Below are positions 1 through 13,510 of a stretch of DNA of 64,000 bases, in pieces. Origin of the DNA: Episyrphus balteatus (lineage: Eukaryota; Arthropoda; Insecta; Diptera; Syrphidae). Below the pieces are notes generated by a model, which worked only from the letters and a program-made list of their open reading frames with translations, did not search any database and was not told where the DNA came from. The translations under genes were made by a program, and so were the position numbers. The DNA lies in the NCBI RefSeq assembly GCF_945859705.1, contig NC_079136.1:129925027-129989026 (forward strand). The letters are read 5' to 3'. Each line of letters starts with the position of its first letter. Position 1 is the stretch's first letter.

Positions 1-3000
1 ACTGTGCAAGTATGCATGTGAGTTGCCCCCATTGATCCCGATTTGTATGTATCATGATGATGATAGAATAGAATAATGTCTCATGGTCAGGTGTATTCAT
101 TCACTTTCAAAATTAAAGTCCAAATTCTTTTCATCTGATTTCGATGTCCTCTTTGTATTGAAATTTTTTGGCAATCATTATTTATCTGCCCCAATTATTT
201 TAATCTTGCTAAAAGGGATATACAACACAATAATATTGACATCAATCTATACATCATCCGTTGCAAATTATGAGTAGAGAGATATTGATATTCAAATTGA
301 AGATAAAAGGATGTGGGGGAGAAGAGAGAGGATATATAGAAATGGGCCAGGGAACTGACATAACATAAAGTTAATCCATTAGATATTTATAAAGCCGAAA
401 AAAGGATCAAATTGACATGCAGTTTCGTTTTCATTGTATCGTATATATCTACTCGCTTATAAGGACAAACGACACGAATGGCTTTATGAGTGCATGCCAA
501 CTGATTTGATCCTTTTTTTTTGGATTTTGTATCGAATAAAAGGATTCCCTTTTAATTGCTCTATTTATATTTTCTTTTGTCGCTGAAAGAGCAAAAAAAA
601 GGACGATATTATCCAATTACTGTGCATATATTTTGCATCCAGAATATTTTTCTCCATAAGAATATTTTTATATTAAATAAATATAACAAAAAAAAAAAAA
701 AAATACAGAGAGGAAGAAGAATTCACACAAAATAAAGTGAGTGCGAGTGTGGTGTATACGCGGTTATAAGGATACGATGGCACATAATATTTATCCTTCT
801 CTCGGGGGCTTTTGAGTTCGATTGGATTTTCACTAAAAGAACACAATGCCGATGGATTTGAATGAAGAGGGATGCATTGCATATTGCATGCAAAGGATGT
901 ATCTAAGTTTGTTTGGCAATTGATCGTTTCATGTAGGGACTTAAATTGCAGATATATCTATACATTAACCCCCACAGAGATAGTTGCATATATAGCTACA
1001 ACAAAAGGCTCTTATATCCCCCCCCCCCTCCTTTTGCAATATTATATGCACGCACGTATATTTCCTTGTTGGATTTTGTGAAATATATGCCCTCAAGTTT
1101 CTTGCTGTGCAGTTTTTTTGTTGTTGTTTTTTTTTTTTGTTGTTATTGCTGATGTCCTGGAGGAAGTTTATAGTGCAATGCATAATAAAGCTTGGAGGTT
1201 CTTTTCTTTATACCTTTGTTGTATATTGGTTAGATGGTTGCTGGGGGATACAGTGTGAGGAGGGGGGGCGGGGGGATAGGATTTTTTGTCTATTTGCTTT
1301 TTCTTGATATGGGGCGGTTCTGTTGCGTGATGATAGTGAATGGCGGTACCTTGCACGGTTATATGTCCTGGAGTCAATTGTAAAATTTAAGCGGAAACTT
1401 TCTAAAAGGAAGAGTGTAGAGGTAGAGTGTACTTGTTCTGATGATGGCTATATTTGCAGAGATGTGGGTGTATTCATCATCATCATCGAATTGAAAAGGT
1501 AGGTAGTGTAAGGAAGGTTATTGGCCTGGTTTACAATTGGCATGGTAGAGAGAAAGAGTTAGGAGGATTTGCCAATCGGTTACTAGGATAATATAACAAT
1601 TGCAATAAATACACATTTACGGGTTAATAGCGATGAAGTAAGGTGATATTCTTTTGTATTGTGAGCAACATGAGGTAATAGATAAGCAAGCTGTGGGGAT
1701 TAAAAGGTAAATGTACTGCAATAGAGAGATACAATTTCAAACACGAAAGCGCTTTGTAGCGTGAATATTGTGTGGCGGAGTTAAGTGTTCCTATGGTAAC
1801 TCGTTTTTGTGGAAATGGTCATCTTAACATTGTGAGTATTTTATTTTTAATAATAGAGAAGGGAATTTTTACATTCGAAAGCAAATATTTTCGGATGAAG
1901 GTGTCGAAACAAATTTTGGTTTACAGATATGAGTTCACAATGAATAGGCCTTACCATTTATGTAAAACAATTACAAATCTATTTTTTTGAGATTTTTGAG
2001 AAAAAATCAAGGTTAACCCCTTGCCTAAAAATAATACATTTTCAAAAATGTTCTCCAAATCAATCGAGTGATACATCAAAAGAAAGGCATCTTTAAGCTC
2101 TATTCTTAACTAAAAACCAAAAGTTCTTTCGGGTCTGGTTGCAAAATTATTTTGCAATAGAAATATATTTTTTTCTTCTATAGAATTTTAAAATATTTTC
2201 TAACATTCGGATCAAGGTGTCGAAACAAGTTTTGGTTCACAGATGTAAGTTCAAAATGAATAGGCCTATCCATTTACGTGAAATTTTTTTTTAGGATTTT
2301 CGAGGAAAAATAATGCATTTTTAAAAAAGTCCTCCGAATTTATCGAGTGATACCTTAAACGAAAGGTCTCTTTAAGGTCTATTCATTACTGAAAACCAAA
2401 AGTTTCTTACAGCTTTGGTTGCTGAATTATTTGCAATCGAAATATTTTTATTTTAACATTCGGAATTGATCGACAAATTCATTTGAGCGTTTTTCATATA
2501 TGTATTTGTTAGTAATGAAACATTGTGAAACAAAAATATTTAAATACTTCATTCAATTTCTAACATTTAAAAACTATTTACTTGAAAGTTAGTCAAAAAA
2601 TTTGCAAGCTTTTAAATATGACCATATCGATTCCATATTAGACTTAATATATTAACTTAACTTTTCGCTTAGATTAATTTAAGTCTCCGCGTAAAATTGA
2701 TTGAATGTATCTACTGTTTAGAGCTTCAAAATTTATTTCTTTATTATGATAAATATTTCAAGGTAACAAATTAATAGAAAATAACCCATGCATTCTCCAA
2801 AAATGCAACATTATTGTAGTTATATCGTTGTAAGTATGTATTTAAATTCAGCTTTTAGGTTAACGGTTAAGAGTATAATTGTGTTCCAAAATATAATTAC
2901 AATACAGTCTTAATTTTCTTAATCTTTTACTTACTCTTACCAATTAAATCCGATACGGAATCGTTTCTTTCTTGATAAGCCGTCAATTTCTTTGAACGAT

Positions 3001-3801
3001 TAATGAATTATAAATGTCAAAAATTAAAACCCTGTTCGAAAATATCGAAAAACTTCTTTTTTTTCCCTTTGCTTTGTGTAAATTAAATTCGTTTACGACC
3101 ATCAGAATAAATAATTGATAAATATTTAATATTTCTCATTTTTTCTGTTAATCATTCCATTTTAACCAATATTCCCTCTATTGGGATCAATTTATAATTG
3201 TTAAGCTTTCTCATTATGGAAGGCAACATCCCTTGCAGCCAGTTGCAATTAACACTTACAAATAAAATCCCTCTTGCTCATATTTTTTTTTCCAAATCCC
3301 TACCAATTATCATCGATTCTTTTATTAAAGAGTGTTGCTGGCTGTGTTGATGTGAAAATGTTGTATTACAACTTGTGCATTTTTTTTATACAAAAACAAT
3401 ACAAAAAAAAAAAAAACAACAGAATATACCACTTCCGGAAGAAGTTAAATTTTTAATAACTTTCCGGCTACATAATTTACATTCGAATAATTTTCTCTTC
3501 ACCATATAACACAGGACACATGCATGACCAAACCTGCCCTAGATCCTTATTTTGTATAAACGATTCGTTATTGTTTAATTCTTTTTATTTTTTGTTCACT
3601 TTTCTGTCAACACACAATTCAAAAGAGTACAATTAATATTCGATAGTCCACATTGAACCCACCCCCTCACCCCCTTTACAGCTTACAAAAAGTTAATAAT
3701 AATGAAAAATTAAAAAGGATATGCGCCAGGACGTAAACAAAAACAAACAAAAAAAAAAAATCAAAACAAATATCTGAAACAATGTTCAACTATATACTCA
3801 C
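1..3801 (-). other. 5' part of intron 8 (continues off the left edge)
   Basis: No coding sequence of the receptor or of any other gene was recognised here. The stretch is AT-rich, with a poly-A run near 690-704, a C run near 1019-1028, T runs near 1125-1140, and two copies of an interspersed repeat at about 1889-2460. Open frames here are short and without protein features. Confidence 0.6.
1889..2460 (+). repeat. Interspersed repeat family A, two tandem copies
   Basis: The phrase GGTGTCGAAACAA..TTTTGGTT(C/T)ACAGAT occurs at about 1899 and 2215. The later part TCGAGTGATAC occurs at 2064 and 2343, followed in each case by a similar block (GAAAGG..TCTTTAAG..CTATTC, AAAACCAAAAGTT and TTTGCAAT). 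The copies therefore repeat with a period of about 280-316 bp and differ by indels. The same family appears at 10405-10640 and twice at 57110-57580. The class of element is unknown. Confidence 0.75.
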
Positions 3802-3911
3802 CCATTCGGACATTTCATGAGTATTAGCGTTTCGATGATGATAATTTAATATTAATATCGTTGACACAACGGATGACGCTACCATAAACATTATGCAATT
3901 GAAATATGTAC
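3802..3911 (-). CDS. nAChRalpha5: nAChR alpha5-type subunit, exon 8 (TM3), last exon in the window
   Basis: This 110-nt exon completes Gly674 and encodes residues 675-710. TYFNCIMFMVASSVVSTILI is TM3. NYHHRNANTHEMSEW begins the cytoplasmic loop. The acceptor is ATCACACCAG and the donor GTGAGT, leaving phase 0. I recall Drosophila alpha5 having RNADTHEM here, with Asp where this genome encodes Asn (AAT). The expected continuation, a segment resembling IR.VFLCWLPWILRM, was not found between base 1 and 3801, so the gene runs on beyond the left edge. Confidence 0.95.
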
Positions 3912-4030
3912 CTGGTGTGATGGTTTTAAGGAATATATATTTAAGTCATAGTTAATAAATTTATCAATAAATCTTTGTTTAAATATAAAAATTGAGGATA
4001 AAAGTGTCATTCATACATATATACACGTAC

Positions 4031-4117
4031 CTAAAAGTGGGACAGCATCGGATGTCGCGGGCATCGTTTCTGCTACCATATTAAGGAAGACAGTAAGTGA
4101 GAGAAGAATTGTTACAC
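4031..4117 (-). CDS. nAChRalpha5: nAChR alpha5-type subunit, exon 7 (TM2 pore helix)
   Basis: This 87-nt exon completes Gly645, encodes residues 646-673 and begins Gly674. [16 protein letters not shown] is TM2, the helix lining the cation pore, with the outer ring glutamate. [13 protein letters not shown] is the TM2-TM3 linker. The acceptor is CATCCTACAG and the donor GTACGT. Only 119 bp separate it from exon 8. Confidence 0.96.
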
Positions 4118-7100
4118 CTGTAGGATGATACAAAAAGTCAGGATAATAAATTAAAAATCGATTGAAACGAGAGAGAGACCAAGGATATATTTTTATTTAT
4201 TTATTCTGTCACATTTACTGTGTTTATTTGCACTTGATGTTGATGATGATGATATCCTGTGAATGTTTGTGTGTGTGTGTTAAAAATTGAAAATATACTT
4301 TCTGGGTTGAGAATTTTTGCGACAGAATTGGGTCACAGGCAATTAGCAAGTTAGCACACTGGCAATATTGCTGGGGCATGCTGCATATACATAAGTCAAG
4401 GTTTATATAAATTATGTGTACATATATGCAACTAATGCAACATTGGAAATTGCAATTGGAGGAATTACTCAAATAATTACAGCCACAGGGTAATGGCAAA
4501 TGTATGAATTGCAAGTCACAGGCAATATCAGGCTTTGCCCATGTATACGAATATATGCATTGCAGCATACAAAGCATTATATATTATTTAGCCAGAGAGA
4601 TGTTATTAAGGTAATTTTTATTTTTGTTGATTTTAGAGACCTAAGGATAAACTAGGGGATGGAAATGGAATTACCTATACGATTTACCTGGGTCAAAATT
4701 GTTTCGAGGCAAGTTAGAGTTGACATGGTTGGCATATTACAAGTGGAATAGAGTATACCAGCATAACATACCGACCTAACATGCTTTACCAGAGAGTAGA
4801 TATTTATTTGATTGACCTGTTTTGTTTGAATGGAAATGAAATTGCGAATTAGAATCTACACGAAAGGGGAATCTACATATTCGTTAATTTTGTTGGGGTA
4901 ATGTAGGGTTAGGTTGAGGGATTTCACAATAATGAAAAGGCTTTAAAATTAAATTGTAAAAGTATAAAATAGAGACGGAAAGCTACCCTCAAAATCGTAA
5001 TTAATTTATTACTAAAGGAACGAATTCTTTGATGTCATTTTTTTTATTTTAATTTTATGTACAATTTAAAATGTTTGAGTGCATTGTTTTGCTTGGTTGT
5101 TTTTTTAAACCTTCCTAGGAATGCGCTCTCGTTTAATTGATATAGAAGTAAGATATTCATTAAAAAAATCCGTCTTGATTCAGAAAAATCTAGTAGTCTT
5201 ATCTAATATAAACAAATCTCGTGTCACGTTTTTGAGAGGCTATATGTGAAGTAGGCACCCCCAAATGCTAATTTTTTTTCAAGCTTGCCTGGTTCGATTG
5301 CCCAAGGTTAAAAATTGTAGAAGAATTAGTTTTTATTCACCAAGTAAAAAAAAGTACGCATACACCACAGTGACCTTTTTAATTTATAATAATTTAGAAA
5401 TATTAAATCCACTGGTGTTTGCATTGCACCTCAAATATTATTTATTTGACTTACAATTTTTACTTGATTGAATTTAGTCCATATAACATTCCTCTTAAGA
5501 AGCTTAAATTGATTTGTTTAATTTCACCTTAAAATCCAAAACATACAAATATTTTTTCAAGTGTAAAAATCATTGATTTTTTTGGTTTGCCATATAAGCA
5601 CCTAGAAAAGCTACAAGCTTAGCTAAATCTATCCAAACATTTTTTCAAAGTTAACAACAAATATAAAATGGTTTGAAGTGATTTCTTTTTCAGAACTTTT
5701 TTGAGCTAACCTTGGTATTTCCAACAAATTACATCAAATTTTTTCGTTAGCCCACTCTTAGTTCAAAAATTATGACAAAAAAAAACTTTTTTTCAAATTA
5801 TCAACCTCTTTAAAATCAAATTTTTTTTTTTTCAGTGTAAAAATTGTCCTTTTTCCACTTTTGCTAATTAACCATGGTTATTCTAACAAATTACATGAAT
5901 TGTGATTTTTAAGGATTTGATAATTTGAAAAAAAAAATTTGTTTTGTCATAATACATATTTAAACTATAAATTTAAAAAAGGACACTGTGGTGTATACGT
6001 ACTTTTTGTGTGGTGAATAAAAACTAATTCTTCTATAATTTGTAAACTAAGTGTAGGATAACGAAAATAAATATTGGGCTATCCTGGGCTAGATTGGGCA
6101 AACCAACCAGGCAGTTTAAAAAAAAAAAATAGCATTTGGGAGTAGAACCTTTTTGAGATCGTACTCCTCCGAAACAATGCGACCGGTTTAAATGGAGTTT
6201 TGTTCGATATATTTGGTATCTATGAGAACAGGTCGTTAAGTATTTTCCACCCTCCATCAACAACCTACCAATACGTTAATAGCGATTTTAGATTTTTTTT
6301 TTTGTGAACATTGAAAAAAGTGCTCGATAAGCTAGAGAGTGGCTGGGAAATTTTTTCTTGTAGGTAGTTATCGTATTGAGGATGGTCTTTCTTGAAAAAG
6401 AAAAAATAATAAATTCGAAAATATCATTTTGAACTGTTTAGACCTACAAACGCATCATACCATTTGATTTATTTTATACTAAAGAATTTTAAGATTTTTT
6501 TGTTTTGAAAATCTTTAGATCCGTTTTTTAATAATAAAAATTTGTATTAATTAATATTTGAATATAAAACAGAGAACCTTGTGTCCATTTATGTCACAGT
6601 TCTTTTTCTTAGAGGCTTAATTTCAAATTGGCTATTTTATAGTGTTTTCGATGTGCAGTTAATATTGATAGATTTAGCTGGCAAGTGACACATTTTCTTC
6701 AAAGAAGTAAATTATGGTTTGTATAAGTAATTATCTACAAATATCTTACGAGCGTTTTTGGCTCGTATCCATACTGCATATATAAATCTTTTGAAATATT
6801 GACTCATAGCATTTGGATTACCTAGAGTAAACTTCATATATTGATAGCAAATATTTTGTCAAGGCTTAACTCATTACTCACAAGAAAAAGAAGTCAGGTT
6901 ATATGGTTTCAAAGTTAACCCAGAATATTATTTCTAAATCCTCAAAGTGGGTCAAAATTTTTATTCATCTTTGTGTACAATTTTAAGCAGTATAACATTT
7001 ATAAAGTATTTTTTTTCAAGCTAATGCAATTCATATGTGTTAGTCATGATGAAGTTATAGAACACTTCATACAAAAAAAAAATAACAAAAAAGAACATTA

Positions 7101-9977
7101 ACACAAATAATTCAATTTTTCATATTGACCTGGATATTTTGTTGTCCCATTTTCAGAATACCTTCCTATAAAAAATAAACAAAAAAAAATGTATGATGGA
7201 AACAAAAATGGTAATTTTTTTCCAACCACTGTAAATTTTTAACATCGTTTTCTCATAAACGAACGACGACATCAACATCAACCACCGAAACAAATTTGAT
7301 TTCAATTTTAAAAATGCAGAGCAGAAAAAAAAATAACCGTCTACCATAGAGATGCTGCTTGTATACAACACGTATTCTATTATCCTTGCTCCATCGACTC
7401 TGTGCATGCCCAGGCACATCGGGCTATATGAAAAACTATTTTCGCATTTTTGATGCAACACCACCGTTTTCTTTTATATTTTTTCATTTTACCATATGTT
7501 TATTCGAAAATTTTGTTACCTTACCTTAGCCTTTTTCAATTTTTCAAACCAGCCAGCATTTTTAAGGACACCAAGAAGGCATAGCACAGTGGTTCCGTAG
7601 TAGGCCATAGGCCGAAATATCGATGTCAATATAATGACGTCATTTTTCGTTATATTTGTTATAAAAAGCCTATTCTTTAAGATAGCATAATAGACATTTT
7701 GAAAAAATAACGGAACTTTTCATATCGACCATGAAAAGTTGTCGAAAAAAGTCTGATTTCAATGCTTTATTTTTGGTCCCGAATCAACTTAAACTTTTAA
7801 GTGTATTTTTCGGTTAAAATTATTTTTAAAGTTTTTTTTTTGTTATGGAACTTAAAGTTGAAGGCATGTACTTTATTTAAAGAGTTTAAAATTCTATTTT
7901 ATTTAAAATTTTCAATAAAAAACAGACTAGAAAAGGACAGGTTCAAATTCCATACTTTTGTTTTTCTTCTCACTTTACCGAAACTTTTAACTATGTTGTC
8001 ATCAATATAAATACATGATTCATATACATAAATTTTCTCTAGCACGTGTAGTTTCTTAAACAATTGAATTTGTCTGCGAATAAGTGCGACGGGCTACGAC
8101 TGACTCTTTCACACTCATTGTTTCAATTTTACCCATATTTCTCATATTTAAAACTTTTTCAATTTTTTTTTTTTTTTTTTTAAGTTTTTATGTTTTCCTT
8201 AAGTTTTTGCACATATTTTTATAAAAATATATGATATCAAGCAAGCTTTAAATCTGAAATGTAACATAAAAATTATGACTGAAATTGAGAAAAAAAACCA
8301 AATAAATAATTTTAAAAAATAACTTATCATTTGTTTGTATGTAGATTCAAGGCTTCTTTTTATATTTTGTTATTAAATATATACAACATTTCTTAATAAA
8401 ACAATTGTTTTTAAATTAATTCATTTTTTATTGCTAAAAAAATGTATTCTCACACATATTCAAGTATATTTTGTTGCTATCCTAACCATAATCCCCTATG
8501 GCCGCCCTTCTTAGAAACCGGTACCACTGTGCATAGGTACAAAAATAATAAAAAAAAAAAAGGAAAGAGAAAAGATCAAGCAAGGATAGTGGATTGTGAA
8601 GCTCTTGGAGGAATGCTTAATATTGTTTTGCTGATTGTATAGCAAAGTACAAATATTGACAAGTTTATTTTTTTTTCTTCTCATTTTGCCTTGCGAAAAA
8701 TTTTCTCGATTTTTAAAGAGGCCGTCCATCGTAGTAGTATGTTAGTAGTAGTTGTTGTAGAAGAAGCATTAGTAGTCGAATAGTCGTAGTCAACGTCCTT
8801 CGCCTGATGCTGAAGCTCAAAACTGGCTGTGAATTATTAAAAAGTCGGTCTCTCTGAGGACAAGGACTGAAGTGAAATTGAGTGCCACAAGGATGCACAA
8901 ACATATTACACATATACACATCAAAAACACACACGAAGAAGAAGAGTATTGGTGTTTATTTAGGGTTTAAATGAATTTTTAAATTGTTTATGCCAGAGTG
9001 TCATTGTCAGTGTAGTGTGATGCTGATGGTGTTGATTCATCGAACGACAGAGTGAGTATCCTTAATCCTTCCATCTAATTAAATGCAAAGTAATCCTTAT
9101 TGTTAAAGTGAATATTATTTCGCTTTCTTTTGTTGATAAAGGGGGAGATGGAAAAATCCATCATGGTGATTGAATTTATGGAGAGGATTGCTAAAGGACA
9201 TGCGACAGTAAAACAAAATATATAATACCCTATCGGCAAGGAAGATATTTTAACTCAAAAATCTGGTGTGATGCGTCGTCCTCTGGCATCCTCGTTTGTT
9301 ATGAATTGGAATTTCAATGAGCTCCAACACACAAGCATCATTATCATCATCGTCGTCCTTTATTTTCGCTTAAAAATTCTCTCCATAAATTGGTTGCAGG
9401 AATGCAATTGGCAATTTAAACTGCTTAAGTACCGCATATACTTAACAAAGTGAGTATATAATCGAAGGAAAGACTCGTCGTTTTTTTTAACCTTTTTTTA
9501 TCGTTTGGATTTCTGAAATCTATCTGTGGGGGTATAATACACAAATAAAAAGCACTTATGCTTTCTTCGATTCTCAATTCTGAACTATAAGTTTTGATTT
9601 CATGTTGATGAAGGAAAAAAAGGAATAATGCGCAGAGGAAAAACTAAAATAAAACTCTTTTGCAAATGCAAGTTGCAAGTTTTCGAACTAAAAAAAAAAA
9701 AAAAAAAATGAAAAAACAAAAAAGAACCAACTTAAACCAACTAATTTGGTAAAAGTGGGAAAGTTTCTGATATTCTGGATGAGAGAGAGAGAGATGAAAG
9801 AAATCCTTAAAGTTTATTTGTTCCTTTTTGGAAATTTTTGCAACGAGTTCAATTTGCAGTTTATAAAAATCTACAAACTTTTTGTTTGCATAAAATCATT
9901 GCTTTAATAATTATTTTCTTTTTAAATAGTTTTTTGTTTGTGAGAATTTATTTTTTTTTTGGTTTTCTTATACAAAC
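4118..9977 (-). other. Intron 6 of the nAChR gene
   Basis: No gene was recognised in this 5.86-kb intron. It contains an inverted-repeat structure at 5254-6150 with two copies of the GGTCACTGTGG terminus, several poly-A/T runs (for example 8165-8181 and 9690-9709) and GTAGTA-type simple sequence near 8737-8800. The ATG-initiated 117-codon frame at 4224-4577 is Cys/Ile-rich and looks like chance. Confidence 0.6.
5254..6150. mobile_element. Foldback-like structure with two inward-facing GGTCACTGTGG termini
   Basis: The left arm (5254-5375) and the reverse complement of the right arm (5981-6150) share CCCAAATGCTA, then GCCTGGTT and TTGCCCAA, then GAAGAATTAGTTTTTATTCACCA, then GTACG(C/T)ATACACCACAGTG. 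The right arm carries an extra block of about 50 bp. The inner 605 bp also has an inverted pair (AAATTATCAA at about 5798 and TTGATAATTTG at about 5918). The 20-bp ends recur elsewhere in the window, so this is probably two ends of a DNA-transposon family in inverted orientation. There is no coding sequence. Confidence 0.6.
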
Positions 9978-10172
9978 CTAATGATAATTTTTCTCCCGAA
10001 TCTGGTGGCAGTGTGAATCCCAAGAGGGCCATTGATGCAATCAGAACACACGGAATAATTAAATTAAAAAAATAATATAACGTTCGTCGACGAATAATGA
10101 TGGCGAATGTAATATCGATATAAGGTTCCGGGCAGCAATTGTAGTAGATTTCGTTACGTTTGCCTGGAACAC
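9978..10172 (-). CDS. nAChRalpha5: nAChR alpha5-type subunit, exon 6 (loop C and TM1)
   Basis: This 195-nt exon completes Gly580, encodes residues 581-644 and begins Gly645. It starts [20 protein letters not shown]. The adjacent cysteines in YNCCPEPY are the hallmark of an agonist-binding alpha subunit (loop C). [17 protein letters not shown] leads into TM1 ([19 protein letters not shown]), and [11 protein letters not shown] is the TM1-TM2 linker, including the start of TM2. The acceptor is CTTCTTACAG and the donor GTTTGT, a weaker donor than the others. Both ends are split-Gly junctions in the same phase, so skipping the exon would keep the frame but delete loop C and TM1. Confidence 0.96.
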
Positions 10173-10404
10173 CTGTAAGAAGAAAATGAAGAAAAAAAAT
10201 ATTAATTTTAATAACGTATTTTAAACAAACAATTTAAAGCAAGTGGATATAATTCCTGAGAAAATACAAAAGATGCCAAGTAAATTAAAATTGGACGTTA
10301 ATAGCAGAACCAATATAAACAAAAACCTATTTTTTTTTTAGGAGAAGTTTTTATTTAAGAAAAATATGAATCGAAATATATAATTTTTTTTTTAATTCGG
10401 AATC

Positions 10405-10640
10405 AGATATTTTCGGATCAAGGTGTCGAAACAAGGTTTGGTTTACAAATATGAGTTCACAATGAGCAGGTCTACACATTTAAGTAAAAAAATTACAAAT
10501 CTATTTATGCATATGCCTTAAAAATAATGCATTTTCAAAAAAGTTCACCAAATCCATCGAGTGATACATTGAAAGATAGGCCTAAGCTCTATTCATAACT
10601 GGAAACTGAGATCTGGTAGCTGAGTTATTTGTAAACTAAG
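10405..10640 (+). repeat. Interspersed repeat family A, single copy
   Basis: Contains GGATCAAGGTGTCGAAACAA, then GAGTTCACAATGAGCAGG, AAAAATAATGCATTTTC and TCGAGTGATACAT in the same order as the copies at 1889-2460 and 57110-57580. It ends in GTAGCTGAGTTATTTG, equivalent to GTTGCTGAATTATTTG in the second left copy. Confidence 0.7.
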
Positions 10641-13510
10641 GATTTTAATTCTTAGGTAGTTACTATGTTCCTTCGGAAGCAAAAATCTTCAGACTTAAGT
10701 CTCGAGACATGGTTTAGTTTGAAGATAAAAGAGCATAGTGAACAGAGCTGTGGAGGTAGGTTAACAATTTTCGAATAAATACTAGCGGTGCCAACACCAT
10801 TTGCCACAATTTGTATTCAAAACTATATTTCCTTAAAAATAGCAAATTTTAAAATGATATCCTTTTAGTGAAATTAACGAAATAAAAGACAATTTTTCAC
10901 AGTCCCTCAGAATCAGAGGTCCAAATTGAATTATTGTTGTTCCTCAGAAACTCATAATTGCTATATAAATTTACCATAACTCTGAATTTTCTCTTTCACA
11001 AGAAACTTCATAACAAAGTGCAGAGCTGTGCAGTGCATAAAAATGTAAAATTTATTAAAATCTCTTTACCCGCTATCGCCGCCGCCGCTGAACATAAGAA
11101 ACATGAAAAGTTTTCTTAAATTTTGTTTTCTTTTTTTTCACTTCAAACCACTATGTCCCTCTCTTTATGGATGTTACGTATATAAATGCAGTAGCAAGCC
11201 CCACTACACCGCACTGCCACATTAAATTCACACAATAAAGCTAAAATGTTAACGTCTTAATTTTCATAAGGAACTTCCTGCGAACTCGCTGCTGCAACAA
11301 ACAACAAACATTACTTATTTCCACACAATGTCGTCGTCGTCTTCTCCGTCGTCGTCTTCATAGTTACTTGTCGTATATAGATGCGGTTGTTGGTACCTAT
11401 AGTCTGCACCATAACAAAGTAAAACCTACTAACCGCCTTTTTACAGGCAAAACACCACACTCAATTTAATTTAACCTTAGCTTATAAGTTGGAAACCACT
11501 TTAGTGTGGCAGTGGGGCGGCAACGGCAACTACAACGCTCGGCGGCGGCGGCGGCAGCAGTGAGTGTTTATAGTAAAAATAATGCACATTCCTTGTGTCT
11601 TAAGACGCCACCACCGATGCTCATGTCTACATACACATAAAAGAACACCCCCCACCCATCACATAAGGGAGAGGGTGTGTTGACCTGTTTTTAAAGAAAC
11701 TTGAGTGCTGCTATTAATAGGAACTTCAAGTGCACTTTAGGGGAAAAGATTCTGGATTATAATTGCCTTTAAATTCGCCGTTTTTTTTTAGTGGGCCAAG
11801 TGCATTGCAATTAACAAATTAAATGACAAAACAAGAGCGCAACAACAATAAAGCCATACATGCATGTATATTATATAAGCACATAAGTTCTAGACAATCT
11901 TGTCCTTCTAACAGTTTGCGTTCTCTAAAAAAGTTTCTCGACAATGGCATTCACACTAACAATAGCTTTAGCCTTAAGTATATGCATATCTTTAGACGAC
12001 CGACCAAGCTTTGCTTTCTTTTCTTCTTATGTATATGATTGTGAATTACCTAAAATCCACAATCCCCCCCCCCTCAATCCCACTGCGAGTTCAAAATGTT
12101 GTATTTGAATTTAAAGTTCTTGATGGGTTGAAAAGAGGGTTGCTGCTGCACTCGAAAGTCTGCTTAAATATGCAAAGGAAAAACCCTTAAGATGGTCATA
12201 AACAGATGCTGCTGTCGGGGACTGGCGGACATGTATTTAATTTTTCTGCTTCTCTGCACTCAAGTTTTTGGTCTCTGTTCTGTTGTATTTTTTTTTTTTT
12301 TTTTTTTTTTGAAATTTAGAATTTAGCTATAAGGACAACCAACAGAGCGAATTTAAGTGGACAAGCCTGTTGTGAAGAAGAAAATTTAATTAAATTACGA
12401 AATATTGCATAATTCAGAGTTTTCGGTTTACACACACATAGCAGGAGAAGGAAGAGAAAGAAGCTGTCAAAATTTTCGACATCGTTTTAATGAATAGAAC
12501 TATCTCCTTCCTTCGGATAATATTTCGAGGCTTCCCTCCTTATTCCTTCTGTATACTCTCTCCACGTCCACACCTGACTCCTGGTTGATTCAAATATGCA
12601 AATCCTATTGACAGAAAAGTTTCTTCGTCATCGAAATTATTAGCAGAAATATGATGGATCAAGTGAAGAATTTTGTTTGGAACGTTTCAGTTATGTGCAT
12701 TAGTAGAGTGAAAGAGAGAGGAAATGGATAGTGCATCCATAAGAACAATGCTGCAAGGACCATACGGAATGAAGATGATGCAATGCCTTCATGTGAATGA
12801 TAGTTTCTCTTGGATTTTGTGTACATATTTGTATTCCTCCTATGCTGTTGTCAGTCTACACCTACCCACTACCCTCCTACACAAGAAGAGGAACTAAAAT
12901 TCTTAGACTTTCCTGCAAAAGACACAGACACACCCATTCCCAAGTTTAGGTAGGTACTTGAAAAACTTTTGGAGTGGCACTAATTTGACTCAACGATTGT
13001 TTGTAAATTTTCATCTATCGAACCTGATAAATAAAGAAGGAGATAGATAGTCGAGTTGAATTTGAAGAAAAAACGAAGAAAAATAAAAAAAATTAAGTGA
13101 ACTATTGCATTTATTGAAAACTATCGAAGAATATTCGGAAGGAATTTTGACAGATTTTCCTTCACATTTCTTGGCATTGGCATAGAATACATATATATAT
13201 AGAAATGTTTTTGCGGAGAGATAAGAAAAGTTTGTCTTACATTTGAATGGGCGTTGCATTACATCGAAGAAGACAGATTGAATCAGTTAAATTGGACGAA
13301 ATATCATGTTTTTTTTTTATTTTCCATTTGATGACATAAATTTTGTGATTTCAGTGAAAGGAAATGTAACTGAATTATAGTGGAAGCATATTTTGTCTAA
13401 GTGAGGGCAATGAATGATAGCAATTTGGCTGACGAAATCAAAGCAACACAAATAAAAATGAATGAAGTTCAGTAGTCTTAAGCATCAGACTGTTCATCAA
13501 ATACGTATTA

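Noticed and set aside
1..3801. Remaining receptor exons (cytoplasmic loop and TM4)
   Set aside because: Read on the minus strand for VFLCWLPWILRM-like and TM4-like coding sequence. None was found, so these exons must be outside the window.
4224..4577. 117-codon minus-strand ATG frame rich in Cys and Ile
   Set aside because: It lies in intron 6 of the receptor gene and its composition follows GCAAT/ATATGCA simple sequence. No domain or signal was recognised.
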